From Enterobacterales bacterium (GTDB lineage: Bacteria > Pseudomonadota > Gammaproteobacteria > Enterobacterales > Enterobacteriaceae), in contig BHES01000019.1 in assembly GCA_003864575.1 (NCBI GenBank), forward strand, positions 1-42,174: 42,174 nt of DNA, read 5' to 3'. Shown one piece after another: positions 9,101-21,170 of this stretch. A program made the position numbers and the translations under genes. Within the stretch, counting starts at the first letter, position 1. Each line of letters opens with the position of its first letter. The notes under the pieces were generated by a model. That model had not been told where the DNA came from. It worked only from the letters and a program-made list of their open reading frames with translations, and ran no database searches.

Positions 9101-10559
9101 TTCTGAACCAGGTGTGGGCACGATTGCCACCGGCGTGGCGAAAGCCTATGCGGATCTCATCACTATCGCCGGTTACGACGGTGGTACCGGTGCAAGCCCG
9201 CTGTCATCGGTGAAATATGCCGGTTGCCCGTGGGAGCTCGGCCTGGTAGAGACCCAGCAGGCGCTGGTCGCTAACGGATTGCGTCACAAAATCCGTCTGC
9301 AGGTAGATGGCGGCCTAAAAACCGGTGCTGACATCATCAAGGCCGCCATTTTGGGGGCTGAAAGCTTCGGCTTTGGTACGGGTCCGATGGTCGCGCTTGG
9401 GTGTAAATACCTGCGTATCTGCCATCTGAACAACTGCGCCACAGGTGTTGCAACTCAGGACGACAAACTGCGCCGCAATCATTATCACGGCCTGCCAGAA
9501 CGTGTGACTAACTACTTCAAGTTTATCGCACAGGAAACCCGTGAAATCATGGCCGAACTGGGTATCAGCCAGTTGGTTGACCTGATTGGCCGTACTGACC
9601 TGCTGCTTGAACTGGATGGCTTCACCGCTAAGCAAAACAAGCTCGACCTTTCTGCGCTGCTGGCGACTGCCACACCGCATCCGGGTAAAGCCGTGTACTG
9701 CACCGAGAACAATCCGCCGTTCGATAAAGGCCAGTTAAACAAAGATATTCTGGATCAGGCTGCACCGCATATTGATTCGAAACAGAGCAAGTCGTTCTTC
9801 TTCGATATCCGCAATACGGACCGTTCTGTGGGGGCGCTACTCTCAGGCGCTGTTGCTGAAAAACATGGTGACCAGGGTATGGCCGCCGATCCGATTCGTC
9901 TGAACTTCAATGGAACAGCAGGCCAGAGCTTCGGCGTCTGGAATGCCGGTGGCGTGGATCTGATGTTGACCGGCGACGCCAACGACTATGTGGGTAAAGG
10001 CATGGCCGGTGGACGTATTGCGATTCGCCCACCGATCGGTTCAGCGTTCCGCAGCCATGAAGCCAGCATCATCGGTAACACCTGCCTGTATGGTGCAACC
10101 GGCGGCAAGCTGTTTGCAGCAGGCCGTGCGGGTGAACGTTTCGCAGTACGTAACTCCGGTGCCATCACCGTAGTCGAAGGTATTGGCGACAACGGTTGTG
10201 AATACATGACCGGCGGTATCGTCTGTGTGCTGGGCCGTACCGGCGTTAACTTTGGCGCAGGTATGACCGGCGGCTTCGCCTATGTACTCGACGAAGACGG
10301 CGAATTCCGCAAACGTGTTAACCCGGAACTGGTTGAAGTGCTCGACGTTGAAGAGCTGGCCATCCATGAGGAACATCTGCGCGGTTTGATCACCGAACAC
10401 GTACAGTTGACCGCATCGACCCGTGGTGAAGAAATTTTGGCGAACTGGCCACAATGGGCACCGAAATTTGCCCTGGTAAAACCGAAGTCCAGTGATGTCA
10501 AAGCATTGTTGGGTCACCGTAGTCGTTCCGCAGCTGAGCTGCGGGTACAAGCGCAGTAA
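6102..10559 (+). CDS. gltB: Glutamate synthase (NADPH) large subunit GltB
   Basis: GltB converts glutamine and 2-oxoglutarate to two glutamates, using electrons from GltD. The start at ATG 6102 is chosen because GGGGAGG ends 9 nt upstream and MLYDKSLERDNCGF is the conserved propeptide; Cys12 becomes the N-terminal nucleophile after cleavage. Order in 1485 residues: type-2 glutamine amidotransferase, central linker, FMN-binding synthase barrel with GEGGEDPARYG and the 3Fe-4S cysteines in CKYLRICHLNNCATG, and a C-terminal GXGXG beta-helix. The frame is open upstream to 5979, but that extension covers the ribosome-binding site. GltD follows after 9 bp. Confidence 0.98.
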   Translation: MLYDKSLERDNCGFGLIAHIEGEPSHKVVRTAIHALARMQHRGAILADGKTGDGCGLLLQKPDRFFRMVAEERGWRLAKNYAVGMIFLSKDEEEAAASRRIVEEELQNETLSVVGWRDVPTNPDVLGEIALSSLPRIEQIFVNAPAGWRPRDMERRLYMARRRIEKRITDKDFYVCSFSNVVTIYKGLCMPADLPRFYLDLADLRLESAICLFHQRFSTNTVPRWPLAQPFRYLAHNGEINTIAGNRQWARARGYKFKTPLIPDLQDAAPFVNETGSDSSSLDNMLELFLAGGMDLLRAMRLLVPPAWQQNPDMDNDLRAFFDFNSMHMEPWDGPAGIVMSDGRYAACNLDRNGLRPARYVITKDKLITCASEVGIWDYQPDEVVEKGRVGPGELMVIDTRSGKIHHSAETDNDLKGRHPYKEWMEKNVQRLVPFEDLSDDQVGSRELDDTQLETFQKQFGYSSEELDQILRVLGENGQEAVGSMGDDTPFAVLSSRPRIIYDYFRQQFAQVTNPPIDPLREAHVMSLATSIGREMNVFCEAEGQAHRLSFKSPILLWSDFKQLTQLDSKYYRADTLDLTYDPAEQDMEAFVARLCDEGEQKVRDGAVLLVLSDRNIAPNRLPLPAPMAVGALQRRLVEKNLRCDANIIVETASARDPHHFAVLLGFGATAVYPYLAYETLAKLVDTQVIDKKYREVMLNYRNGINKGLYKIMSKMGISTVASYRCSQLFEAVGLHKELCNTCFQGVVSRIGGASYNDFEQDLLNLSKRAWLKRKTLDQGGLLKFVYGGEYHAYNPDVVNTLQAAVKSGEYSDYQQYAKLVNERPVAALRDLLQITPKGQPIPVDQVEPAEGLFTRFDTAAMSIGALSPEAHESLAEAMNSIGGRSNSGEGGEDPARYGTNKVSRIKQVASGRFGVTPAYLVNADVIQIKVAQGAKPGEGGQLPGDKVTPYIAKLRYSVPGVTLISPPPHHDIYSIEDLAQLIFDLKQVNPKAMISVKLVSEPGVGTIATGVAKAYADLITIAGYDGGTGASPLSSVKYAGCPWELGLVETQQALVANGLRHKIRLQVDGGLKTGADIIKAAILGAESFGFGTGPMVALGCKYLRICHLNNCATGVATQDDKLRRNHYHGLPERVTNYFKFIAQETREIMAELGISQLVDLIGRTDLLLELDGFTAKQNKLDLSALLATATPHPGKAVYCTENNPPFDKGQLNKDILDQAAPHIDSKQSKSFFFDIRNTDRSVGALLSGAVAEKHGDQGMAADPIRLNFNGTAGQSFGVWNAGGVDLMLTGDANDYVGKGMAGGRIAIRPPIGSAFRSHEASIIGNTCLYGATGGKLFAAGRAGERFAVRNSGAITVVEGIGDNGCEYMTGGIVCVLGRTGVNFGAGMTGGFAYVLDEDGEFRKRVNPELVEVLDVEELAIHEEHLRGLITEHVQLTASTRGEEILANWPQWAPKFALVKPKSSDVKALLGHRSRSAAELRVQAQ

Positions 10560-11987
<1,428 letters not shown>

Positions 11988-12004
11988 CAAACTCATGATG
12001 TGAG

Positions 12005-12030
12005 AAAGGCCGCGTAAGCGGCCTTTTTTA
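12005..12030 (+). terminator. Intrinsic terminator of gltBD
   Basis: AAAGGCCGC and GCGGCCTTT form a stem with a GTAA loop (12005-12026), followed by a T-rich tract to 12029. It lies 17 bp after the gltD stop codon. Confidence 0.9.
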
Positions 12031-12063
12031 TTGGAGGAAAACTCGGCCATTTATTCGGGCAAT

Positions 12064-12093
12064 AAAAAACCCCGCATCGAGATACGGGGTTTA
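12064..12093 (-). terminator. Intrinsic terminator of sspAB
   Basis: AACCCCG/CGGGGTT arms (12068-12074 and 12085-12091) form a hairpin. Read on the minus strand, it is followed by six T residues. It lies just past the sspB stop and back to back with the gltBD terminator. Confidence 0.88.
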
Positions 12094-12117
12094 TGTCGTT
12101 CAGGCCGTGTGAAAAAC

Positions 12118-12621
12118 TTATTTCACAACACGCAACGATGGCCGTCCAACGCGTGGCGGTGTTGGCGGTTCATCATCCGGGTTTTCCTCAGCAACGTCGG
12201 GCAAGTCACCATCAATGACCGACATCGTCGGTGCAGAGATTGGATCTTTGTTATCGTCGTCATTGTGCCCTTCAAATGCCCCTTCTGACTCATAAGCCGC
12301 TTCAGGCTCGAACATCGTTCCGGCGCCATTCTCACGGGCATAAATAGCCAGTACCGCAGCGATAGGCACGAATACGTTACGCGGAACACCACCAAAACGG
12401 GCGTTAAAGCGAACGTCATCATTACCAAGCTCAAGATTACCAACAGCGCGAGGCGCAACGTTCAGGACAATCTGACCATCACGGGCAAACTCCATCGGCA
12501 CCATCACGCCGGGCATCGTCACGTCAACCACCAGGTGCGGCGTCAGCTGGTTGTCGAGCAACCACTCATAAAACGCACGCAGCAGGTACGGACGGCGCGG
12601 AGACATGTCGGTCATCTCCAT
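12118..12621 (-). CDS. sspB: ClpXP protease specificity-enhancing factor SspB
   Basis: SspB is a dimeric adaptor that tethers ssrA-tagged peptides and RseA fragments to ClpX. The 167 residues align along nearly the full length with E. coli SspB (165). The folded substrate-binding domain (about 1-115) contains PRRPYLLRAFYEWLLDNQLT, NVAPRAVGNLEL and NARFGGVPR. An acidic, flexible linker follows, then the C-terminal ClpX-docking tail GRPSLRVVK. The start codon lies 3 bp after the sspA stop, so the two are co-transcribed. Confidence 0.97.
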   Translation of the reverse strand: MEMTDMSPRRPYLLRAFYEWLLDNQLTPHLVVDVTMPGVMVPMEFARDGQIVLNVAPRAVGNLELGNDDVRFNARFGGVPRNVFVPIAAVLAIYARENGAGTMFEPEAAYESEGAFEGHNDDDNKDPISAPTMSVIDGDLPDVAEENPDDEPPTPPRVGRPSLRVVK

Positions 12622-12624
12622 GCT

Positions 12625-13266
12625 TTAGCCCCGGGTATGCAAACGCATTTCGCGCTCGGATTCAGTCATTGAAGCCAGGAAGGAATCGCGCTCGAACACA
12701 CGGGTCATGTAGCCTTTCAGCTCTTTAGAACCGGTACCCGACAGCTCAATGCCCAACTCAGGCAAACGCCATAACAGCGGTGCCAGATAGCAGTCAACCA
12801 GACTGAACTCTTCGCTTTTGAAGTAAGGCATGTAGGAGAAGATTGGCGCGATGGCCAGCAGCTCTTCACGCAGTTGCTTACGTGCTGCATCCGCTTCCTG
12901 CGCAGTACCCTGCTCGACCTGACGCAGCAGTGAATACCAGTCGTTTTCGATGCGATGCATCATCAGACGGCTTTCACCACGGGCAACCGGGTAAACTGGC
13001 ATCAACGGTGGGTGTGGGAATCGCTCATCAAGATATTCCATGATGATGCGTGATTCAAACAACGTCAGCTCACGATCGACCAGCGTTGGAACGGTACGAT
13101 AGGGGTTGAGGTCAATAAGATCCTGCGGCAGGTGATCCATATCAACCTGCTCAATCTCGACACTGACACCTTTTTCTGCCAGCACGATACGTACCTGATG
13201 GCTAAAAATGTCGGTCGGGCCGGAAAACAGCGTCATTACCGAACGTTTGTTGGCAGCGACAGCCAT
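12625..13266 (-). CDS. sspA: Stringent starvation protein A (SspA)
   Basis: SspA is a GST-fold protein that binds RNA polymerase and alters promoter use in stationary phase and acid stress. The ATG at 13266 is chosen over an earlier in-frame ATG because GGAGG sits 6 nt upstream and MAVAANKRSVMTLFSG matches the known N-terminus. The thioredoxin-like domain (about 10-85) includes PTLVDRELTLFESRIIMEYL, and the helical domain includes FSLVDCYLAPLLWRLP. The 213-residue length is normal. It heads the sspAB operon. Confidence 0.97.
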   Translation of the reverse strand: MAVAANKRSVMTLFSGPTDIFSHQVRIVLAEKGVSVEIEQVDMDHLPQDLIDLNPYRTVPTLVDRELTLFESRIIMEYLDERFPHPPLMPVYPVARGESRLMMHRIENDWYSLLRQVEQGTAQEADAARKQLREELLAIAPIFSYMPYFKSEEFSLVDCYLAPLLWRLPELGIELSGTGSKELKGYMTRVFERDSFLASMTESEREMRLHTRG

Positions 13267-13648
13267 GAAAACCTCCAAGTTTATCTAGAATAATCTGCGA
13301 ATAGCCAACTGTCAGGCTGCTATCCTGAACAATCATCTTTACTGCCAACCAGCAGTTTCGTCCCGTGGTTTCGCCCCTCGTTTCATCAAAAGGCGTTGGC
13401 AAGGTAAACCCGGCCAGGAAGCGCGGCAACAGTCACTGCCCGATGAACAGGCACAAAAGTGTGTGATAGTTTATCAGATTTTGGCCGGTCTGTGGGGACG
13501 GCGTCAGTGATTTCGTGGGGAAATGTGTATCAGGCGACGATTTGCTGGCGACTTTGTCATCTTGCGGGCATAAAAAAACCCGGTGTAGCACCGGGTTTTT
13601 GGCGTTGTTCTTTGTGTCGAAACACTGCACTGCCGAAGCAGTAAAGAA
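13267..13648. other. Non-coding interval between rpsI and sspA: sspA leader and rpsI terminator
   Basis: This 382-bp interval lies between two minus-strand transcription units. It holds the rpsI terminator (13572-13600). A possible sspA -10 element (TAAACT, minus strand) lies at 13468-13473, which would give a leader of about 195 nt; I see no clear -35. Short ORFs here show no recognisable family. Confidence 0.5.
13572..13600 (-). terminator. Intrinsic terminator of rplM-rpsI
   Basis: CCCGGTG/CACCGGG arms with a TAG loop (13579-13595) are flanked by A-run and T-run, so the hairpin ends minus-strand transcription with a tract of seven U. It lies about 50 bp beyond the rpsI stop. Confidence 0.92.
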
Positions 13649-14044
<396 letters not shown>

Positions 14045-14057
14045 CTATAATCCCGAA

Positions 14058-14501
<444 letters not shown>

Positions 14502-14532
14502 TTAAAGTTACACGTTGGCGAACACCCAAACG

Positions 14533-14570
14533 CCTATATGTTTTAATAAACCCTATATGTTCTTAATAAA
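14533..14570. repeat. Imperfect tandem repeat in the rplM leader
   Basis: CCTATATGTTTTAATAAA (14533-14550) is followed one base later by CCTATATGTTCTTAATAAA (14552-14570). The copies differ only by one inserted base. The repeat lies 47-84 bases upstream of the rplM start, within its leader RNA. Confidence 0.85.
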
Positions 14571-14705
14571 CATAGAAACCCGGGCTTATAAAATAAGTAT
14601 TGGAGGTTCACACGACCATCGTCCAGCAAACCTACCCCTTCGAATAGCCAATGCTGGCACATGAAGTTTCGGGAAAAAAACTTCGTTGTAACGTGGGGTC
14701 GCAGG

Positions 14706-14735
14706 ATTATAGAGAAGTCACCCGCAAAAATCGAA
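14706..14735 (-). promoter_or_regulatory. Sigma-70 promoter of rplM-rpsI
   Basis: On the minus strand, TTCGAT (14735-14730) and a consensus TATAAT (14711-14706) are 18 bp apart. The perfect -10 element suits a strongly expressed ribosomal operon. Transcription would start near 14698. Confidence 0.72.
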
Positions 14736-14825
14736 CCCTTTTTGACTAAAAGCGCAGATTTCGCTCCTTCCCGCCTGTCTTTTGGGAAAGTGCTCGCCAA
14801 TTTCTACCAAAACATAAATTGAAGC

Positions 14826-15947
14826 TCAGGGCAGATGCGGCAACCGGAGATACTCCTCGCTTTGCATCTCCTGCAGGCGCGACAGACAGCGCTGATATTC
14901 AAACTTGAGCCGTTCACCCTGATAGATTTCATACATCGGGGTTTCAGCCGAAATCACCAGTTTGACGTGGCGTTCATAGAACTCATCGACCAGCGCCAGA
15001 AAGCGCCGGGCGGCATTCTCGTCTTTTAACCCCATCACCGGAACATTGTGCAGCAGAACGCTGTGATAAATCTTCGACAACGCAATGTAATCCAGCTGGC
15101 TGCGGGCTTCTTCACATAAGGTATGAAATTCGACGGCCAGCACCCCGTCGCCGGAGGCGATCGCTTGCAACGGACGGTGATTGACCTGCAACAACGGATT
15201 GGCCTCACCCTTGTGTCCTGCCAGCTTGTCGAATATATGCTGCATGGCGGCTGCCGTTTCGGGTTGTAACGGTGCCAGCCACAGATTGGCCTGGGTCAGG
15301 GTTCGCAGGCGGTAATCAATGCCTGCGTCAACGTTCATCACGTCGCAATATTCTTTAATTAGATCGATGGCAGGCAGGAAACGCGCACGCTGTAGCCCGT
15401 TACGATAGAGATTGTCCGGCGGAATATTGGAGGTGGCAATCAGCGTGATACCGCGTGCAAACAGCGCCTGTAACAACGTCGCCAGCAACATGGCGTCGGT
15501 GATATCGGAAACAAAGAACTCATCAAAACAGAGCACATCTGTTTCAGCCTTGAAGCTGTCGGCGATGATTTCCAACGGGTTTTCCTGACCCTGTAATTCG
15601 GTGAGTTGCTGATGTACCCGCAACATGAAGCGGTGGAAATGCAGCCGCAGTTTTCTGTCACCGGGCAGCGTCTGGAAAAAAAGATCCATCAACCAGGTCT
15701 TGCCCCGCCCGACACCGCCCCACATATATAAGCCCTGGACGGGTCTCAGGGTCGGTTTCGCGCTGCTTTTACCAAACAGCCGATTTAACAGCCCGGAAGA
15801 AGTGGATGGTTTCCCGGCGGGGGGATTATTCAGCGCATGATAAATTCCGTCCAACCGGGTGACGGCCTGTAGCTGAATGTCATCCGCCTGGAACTCTCCG
15901 GCAACTAATGCGCTCTTATATAAGGTCAGTGGTGTCGTGGGTTGCAT
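14826..15947 (-). CDS. zapE: Cell division ATPase ZapE (AFG1 family)
   Basis: ZapE is an AAA-type ATPase that acts on FtsZ rings and is needed for division under stress such as low oxygen. Start ATG 15947 (MQPTTPLTLYKSALV) gives 373 residues against 375 in E. coli. Motifs include Walker A in MWGGVGRGKTWLMDLFF, the Walker B region LCFDEFFVSDITDAMLL, and TSNIPPDNLYRNGLQRARFLP. It is divergent from zapG. Confidence 0.96.
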   Translation of the reverse strand: MQPTTPLTLYKSALVAGEFQADDIQLQAVTRLDGIYHALNNPPAGKPSTSSGLLNRLFGKSSAKPTLRPVQGLYMWGGVGRGKTWLMDLFFQTLPGDRKLRLHFHRFMLRVHQQLTELQGQENPLEIIADSFKAETDVLCFDEFFVSDITDAMLLATLLQALFARGITLIATSNIPPDNLYRNGLQRARFLPAIDLIKEYCDVMNVDAGIDYRLRTLTQANLWLAPLQPETAAAMQHIFDKLAGHKGEANPLLQVNHRPLQAIASGDGVLAVEFHTLCEEARSQLDYIALSKIYHSVLLHNVPVMGLKDENAARRFLALVDEFYERHVKLVISAETPMYEIYQGERLKFEYQRCLSRLQEMQSEEYLRLPHLP

Positions 15948-16206
15948 GTTGATCAACGTCCCTGAGAAAATATTTTTCAGTATTTCACGGCGGTTACCCG
16001 CAGATTTAGCGCACTTTCGTCGCTTTTACCGTCGGTCTGCTTGTGAAAAAATCGCTTTGCGGCAGTGAATGTCAGCTCAGGATTCCACTCGGACAAGGTA
16101 AACGGTTATAGTGGACTGATACAGGTGGAAAACGTAGGTAGAATTTACGTTAAAACCATTGCATGAAAAAGCCCTGCGGAAAAACGAAGTCAAAATAGGA
16201 GTCATT

Positions 16207-16608
16207 ATGACCTGGGAGTATGCGCTCATTGGATTAGTGGTCGGTATCGCAGTTGGTGCGGTGGCGATGCGCTTTGGCAATCGTAAATTACGCGATCAGC
16301 AAGTGATGCAAAACGAGCTGGACAAGAGCAAAGCGGAGCTGGACGAATATCGTCAGGAGTTGACGGGGCACTTTGCCCGCAGCGCAGAGCTGCTGGACAA
16401 CATGGCCACCGACTACCGCCAGCTGTATCAGCACATGGCGAAAAGTTCTAACAACCTGCTGCCCGATATGCCAGCACAGGATAACCCGTTCAACTACCGT
16501 CTGACCGGTTCTGAAGCGGACAACGATCAGGCACCGGTTGAAATGCCTCGCGATTACTCCGATGGCGCCTCAGGCCTGCTGCGTGGTCAACGTACGGGTC
16601 GTAAATAA
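16207..16608 (+). CDS. zapG: Inner-membrane division/envelope protein ZapG (YhcB, DUF1043)
   Basis: ZapG is a single-pass inner-membrane protein linked to division and control of envelope synthesis. The ATG at 16207 is chosen because AGGAG lies about 6 nt upstream and MTWEYALIGLVVG is the conserved N-terminus. A membrane helix covers about residues 5-22. A coiled coil (about 30-90) with SAELLDNMATDYRQLYQHMA follows, then a disordered C-terminal part. It is 133 residues long, as in E. coli. It lies upstream of degQ, separated by a long hairpin. Confidence 0.95.
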   Translation: MTWEYALIGLVVGIAVGAVAMRFGNRKLRDQQVMQNELDKSKAELDEYRQELTGHFARSAELLDNMATDYRQLYQHMAKSSNNLLPDMPAQDNPFNYRLTGSEADNDQAPVEMPRDYSDGASGLLRGQRTGRK

Positions 16609-16618
16609 ACGATGGGAA

Positions 16619-16650
16619 TGACCCGTGACGATATTCATCGTCACGGGTCA
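16619..16650 (+). terminator. 14-bp perfect inverted repeat after zapG (terminator-like, no U tract)
   Basis: TGACCCGTGACGAT (16619-16632) and its exact complement (16637-16650) flank a 4-nt loop, 11 bp past the zapG stop. The stem is strong, but no run of T follows on either side. It may be a Rho-assisted terminator or an RNA 3'-end stabiliser. Confidence 0.55.
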
Positions 16651-16763
16651 GCTCATAAGGCGTCAGGTTCACCGACGCCGCTCCTCCACAGACAGACTCT
16701 TCCTAAATACCCAACGCAGACTATCGTTCATAGTCCATAACAGACAGCGAGAGTGTTATCCTG

Positions 16764-18132
16764 ATGAAGAAAAAGTCTTTTTTGCTCAGTGTATTAGCTA
16801 TAAGCCTGGGCTTAACCTTCGCTTCTGTTCCTGCGGCGAATGCCGGAATTCCAATTGCCGTTGACGGCCAAAAATTACCGAGCTTGGCGCCCATGCTGGA
16901 GAAAGTCCTGCCCGCGGTCGTCAGCGTACAAGTTTCTGGTACGCAGCCAGCCAGCAGCGACGTGCCGCCTGAATTTAAATTCTTCTTCGGCCCGCAAGCC
17001 CCTTCTGAAGATCAGGGCGGTCAGGCTTTTGAAGGCCTGGGTTCCGGCGTGATCATCGATGCAGCCAAAGGGTATGTGTTGACCAACAATCATGTGGTCA
17101 ATAATGCCGATAAAATTACCGTACAAATCAACGATGGCCGCGAGTACTCCGCCAAGCTCATCGGTAAAGATGACCAGTCGGATATTGCCCTCATTCAAAT
17201 CATCGATGGCAAGAACCTGACGCAAATTGCGATGGCCGACTCAGACAGCCATGCGCGTGGGGGATTTTGCCGTCGCAGTGGGTAACCCGTTCGGCCTCGG
17301 CCAGACTGCCACTTCAGGTATTATTTCTGCGCTGGGGCGAAGTGGCCTGAACCTCGAAGGGCTGGAGAATTTTATCCAGACCGACGCGTCGATTAACCGT
17401 GGCAACTCCGGAGGCGCGTTGCTGAACCTGAAAGGTGAACTGATTAGCATCAATACCGCCATTCTCTCATCGCAGGGCGGCAGCATTGGGATTGGCTTTG
17501 CCATTCCGGTGAATATGGCGAAAAACCTGAGTGAGCAGTTGATCAAATATGGTGAAATTAAACGGGGTTTGCTGGGGATCCGTGGCACAGAGATGACGCC
17601 TGAACTGGCTAAAGCGTTCAAACTCGACAGTCAACGCGGTGCCTTTGTGAACGAAGTTCTGCCTGATTCAGCCGCCTCGAAAGCGGGCATTAAGTCAGGG
17701 GATATTCTGGTGACACTGCAAGGCAAGCCGCTGAGCAGCTTTGCTGAATTGCGCGCCAAAGTGGGTACCGCCGGACCGGGCGTGACAATGCAAATTGGCC
17801 TGTTGCGCGAAGGTAAACCGATGACTGTGAATGTCACGCTGGATAAAAGCCCGACGGTAGAAACCAGCATCGACAAACTCAACCCGGCGTTGCAGGGCGT
17901 TACGCTCAGCGATCTCGACCCGAAAACTGCGAAAGGGATCCACGTCGATGACGTGAAAAAAGACTCCCCGGCCGATCAAGTTGGCTTGCAGAAAGATGAC
18001 GTGATCGTGGGCGTTAACCGTGAGGGGGTCGATAATCTGGCGGCGTTCAGGAAGATTCTTGAAACCAAACCTGACCTGATCGCCCTGAGCGTTCTGCGTA
18101 AAGGTCAAAATATCTATCTGTTAATGCCGTAA
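16764..18132 (+). pseudogene. degQ: Periplasmic serine protease DegQ, frameshifted (single extra base near 17249)
   Basis: DegQ is a DegP-like periplasmic protease and chaperone. The 5' frame (16764-17285) gives signal peptide, His in TNNHVVNNADK and Asp in DQSDIALIQI, then ends in an unrelated tail [11 protein letters not shown]. The 3' frame (readable from 17227, conserved from 17251) continues [15 protein letters not shown], with catalytic Ser in [11 protein letters not shown] and two PDZ domains. Removing one C from the pair at 17249-17250 restores a 455-residue protein, the E. coli DegQ length. As written, neither piece holds the full triad. A sequencing error, true mutation or rare ribosomal shifting are all possible. 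It sits next to degS, as is usual. Confidence 0.88.
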
Positions 18133-18219
18133 ACCTATGAAAATCGGACGTAGCCCGTGCTGCGTCCGATCAACTCATGCTATCCTTCTGAAATATTCCA
18201 GCTACCATTCCAGACACTT

Positions 18220-19287
18220 ATGCTTGTTAAGTTATTGCGATCTGCCGTTATTGGACTGATTGTTGCCGGTGTTTTACTGGCTGCAGTACCCATGTTGCGC
18301 AAAAATATTGCCCAGCCATTGTTCGATCACAACTTTAGCGAAAACAATGAACAGCCTGTCAGCTTTAACGAAGGCGTACGTCATGCTGCCCCTGCCGTAG
18401 TGAATGTCTACAACCGTAATATGGGCGCTAACTCGCAAAGTGAATTACAGATCCGCACGCTGGGGTCGGGCGTGATCATGAACGATAAGGGCTATATTCT
18501 TACCAACAAGCATGTGATCAACAATGCCGATCAGGTCATTGTCGCGTTGCAGGATGGACGGGTATCTGAAGCCTTATTAGTCGGTTCAGACAGTTTGACC
18601 GATTTGGCCGTTTTGAAAATCGATGCCGGTAACCTGCCGGTCATTCCGATCAATACCAAACGCGTGCCCCGAGTGGGCGACCTCGTGATGGCCATCGGTA
18701 ACCCTTATAATCTAGGGCAAACCGTCACACAAGGCATTATCAGCGCCACGGGTCGTATCGGCCTGAGCCCTTCGGGCCGCCAGAACTTTCTGCAAACCGA
18801 TGCCTCGATTAACCAGGGCAACTCGGGGGGCGCACTGGTTAACAGCCTTGGCGAACTGGTGGGAATCAACACGCTCTCCTTTGACCAAAGTAATGATGGC
18901 GCGACACCGGAAGGTATTGGCTTTGCGATACCGACCGCCCTTGCCATGAAAGTCATGGGGAAATTGATCCGCGACGGCCGAGTTATTCGTGGTTATATCG
19001 GTATTGGTGGACGCGAAGTATCGCCATTGCATGGACCGGCCACCGGTCTGGACAGGATGCAGGGGATCATTGTTAACGAAGTGACGCCGAACGGCCCGGC
19101 CGCCAATGCAGGGATGGTGGTCACGGATGTCATTGTCAGCGTGAACGGAAAACCGGCGATATCAGCCATCGAGACAATGGATCAGGTCGCCGAAATCCGC
19201 CCTGGCACAGTTATTCCGGTAGAAATCATGCGTAACGGCAAAAAACTTACGCTGCAGGTCACCATTCAGGAATACCCGTCACACTGA
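18220..19287 (+). CDS. degS: Site-1 serine protease DegS, starter of the sigma-E envelope stress response
   Basis: DegS senses exposed C-termini of misfolded porins through its PDZ domain and cuts the anti-sigma factor RseA. ATG 18220 (MLVKLLRSAVIGLIV) gives 355 residues, the E. coli length; an upstream in-frame ATG at 18157 is not conserved. An N-terminal membrane anchor (about 5-27) precedes the trypsin-like domain, with His in TNKHVINN, Asp in SLTDLAVLKI and Ser in NQGNSGGALVN. One PDZ domain follows (about 255-345). The gene lies 87 bp after degQ. Confidence 0.97.
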   Translation: MLVKLLRSAVIGLIVAGVLLAAVPMLRKNIAQPLFDHNFSENNEQPVSFNEGVRHAAPAVVNVYNRNMGANSQSELQIRTLGSGVIMNDKGYILTNKHVINNADQVIVALQDGRVSEALLVGSDSLTDLAVLKIDAGNLPVIPINTKRVPRVGDLVMAIGNPYNLGQTVTQGIISATGRIGLSPSGRQNFLQTDASINQGNSGGALVNSLGELVGINTLSFDQSNDGATPEGIGFAIPTALAMKVMGKLIRDGRVIRGYIGIGGREVSPLHGPATGLDRMQGIIVNEVTPNGPAANAGMVVTDVIVSVNGKPAISAIETMDQVAEIRPGTVIPVEIMRNGKKLTLQVTIQEYPSH

Positions 19288-19327
19288 TTGAACAGCGATG
19301 GTTAAAAACATACGCGATCAAAACGTA

Positions 19328-19366
19328 AAAAAGCCGGAAGGATCTCCCCTTCCGGCTTTTTGTTTA
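19328..19366. terminator. Bidirectional terminator between degS and murA
   Basis: AAGCCGGAAGG and CCTTCCGGCTT form a long stem bounded by an A-run on the left and a T-run on the right. It can end both the plus-strand degS and the minus-strand murA transcripts. Confidence 0.9.
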
Positions 19367-19394
19367 TCCAACAGACGGCAGAATTAAAAGACGA

Positions 19395-20977
<1,583 letters not shown>

Positions 20978-21049
20978 AGGAATCGATTCTTCTGAAGAGA
21001 TCATAACAGCCGAACATCTTATAGGGATCCGGCCAACTCTTAAACCACG

Positions 21050-21085
21050 AAAAAGCCCCTGTGTATGAGTTTCGCACAGGGGCTT
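21050..21085 (-). terminator. Intrinsic terminator after mlaFEDCB
   Basis: AAGCCCCTGTG and CACAGGGGCTT form an 11-bp stem (21053-21085) followed on the minus strand by five T. It separates the mla operon from ibaG-murA. Confidence 0.88.
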
Positions 21086-21170
21086 ATCTGTCTTACACCG
21101 GCGATGGCAGAAACCATGCGCTAACTTGCGGTTACTGTTGCCTTATTTTTTCGTGCGTCACATCGTGCTG

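Noticed and set aside
14543-14800. 85-codon minus-strand ORF in the rplM leader
   Set aside because: It spans the rplM promoter and leader hairpin, has no ribosome site and no family resemblance.
16764-17285. The 5' degQ piece as an independent short protease gene
   Set aside because: It lacks the catalytic Ser and PDZ domains, and the downstream frame continues the same protein exactly; a frameshifted degQ explains both pieces.
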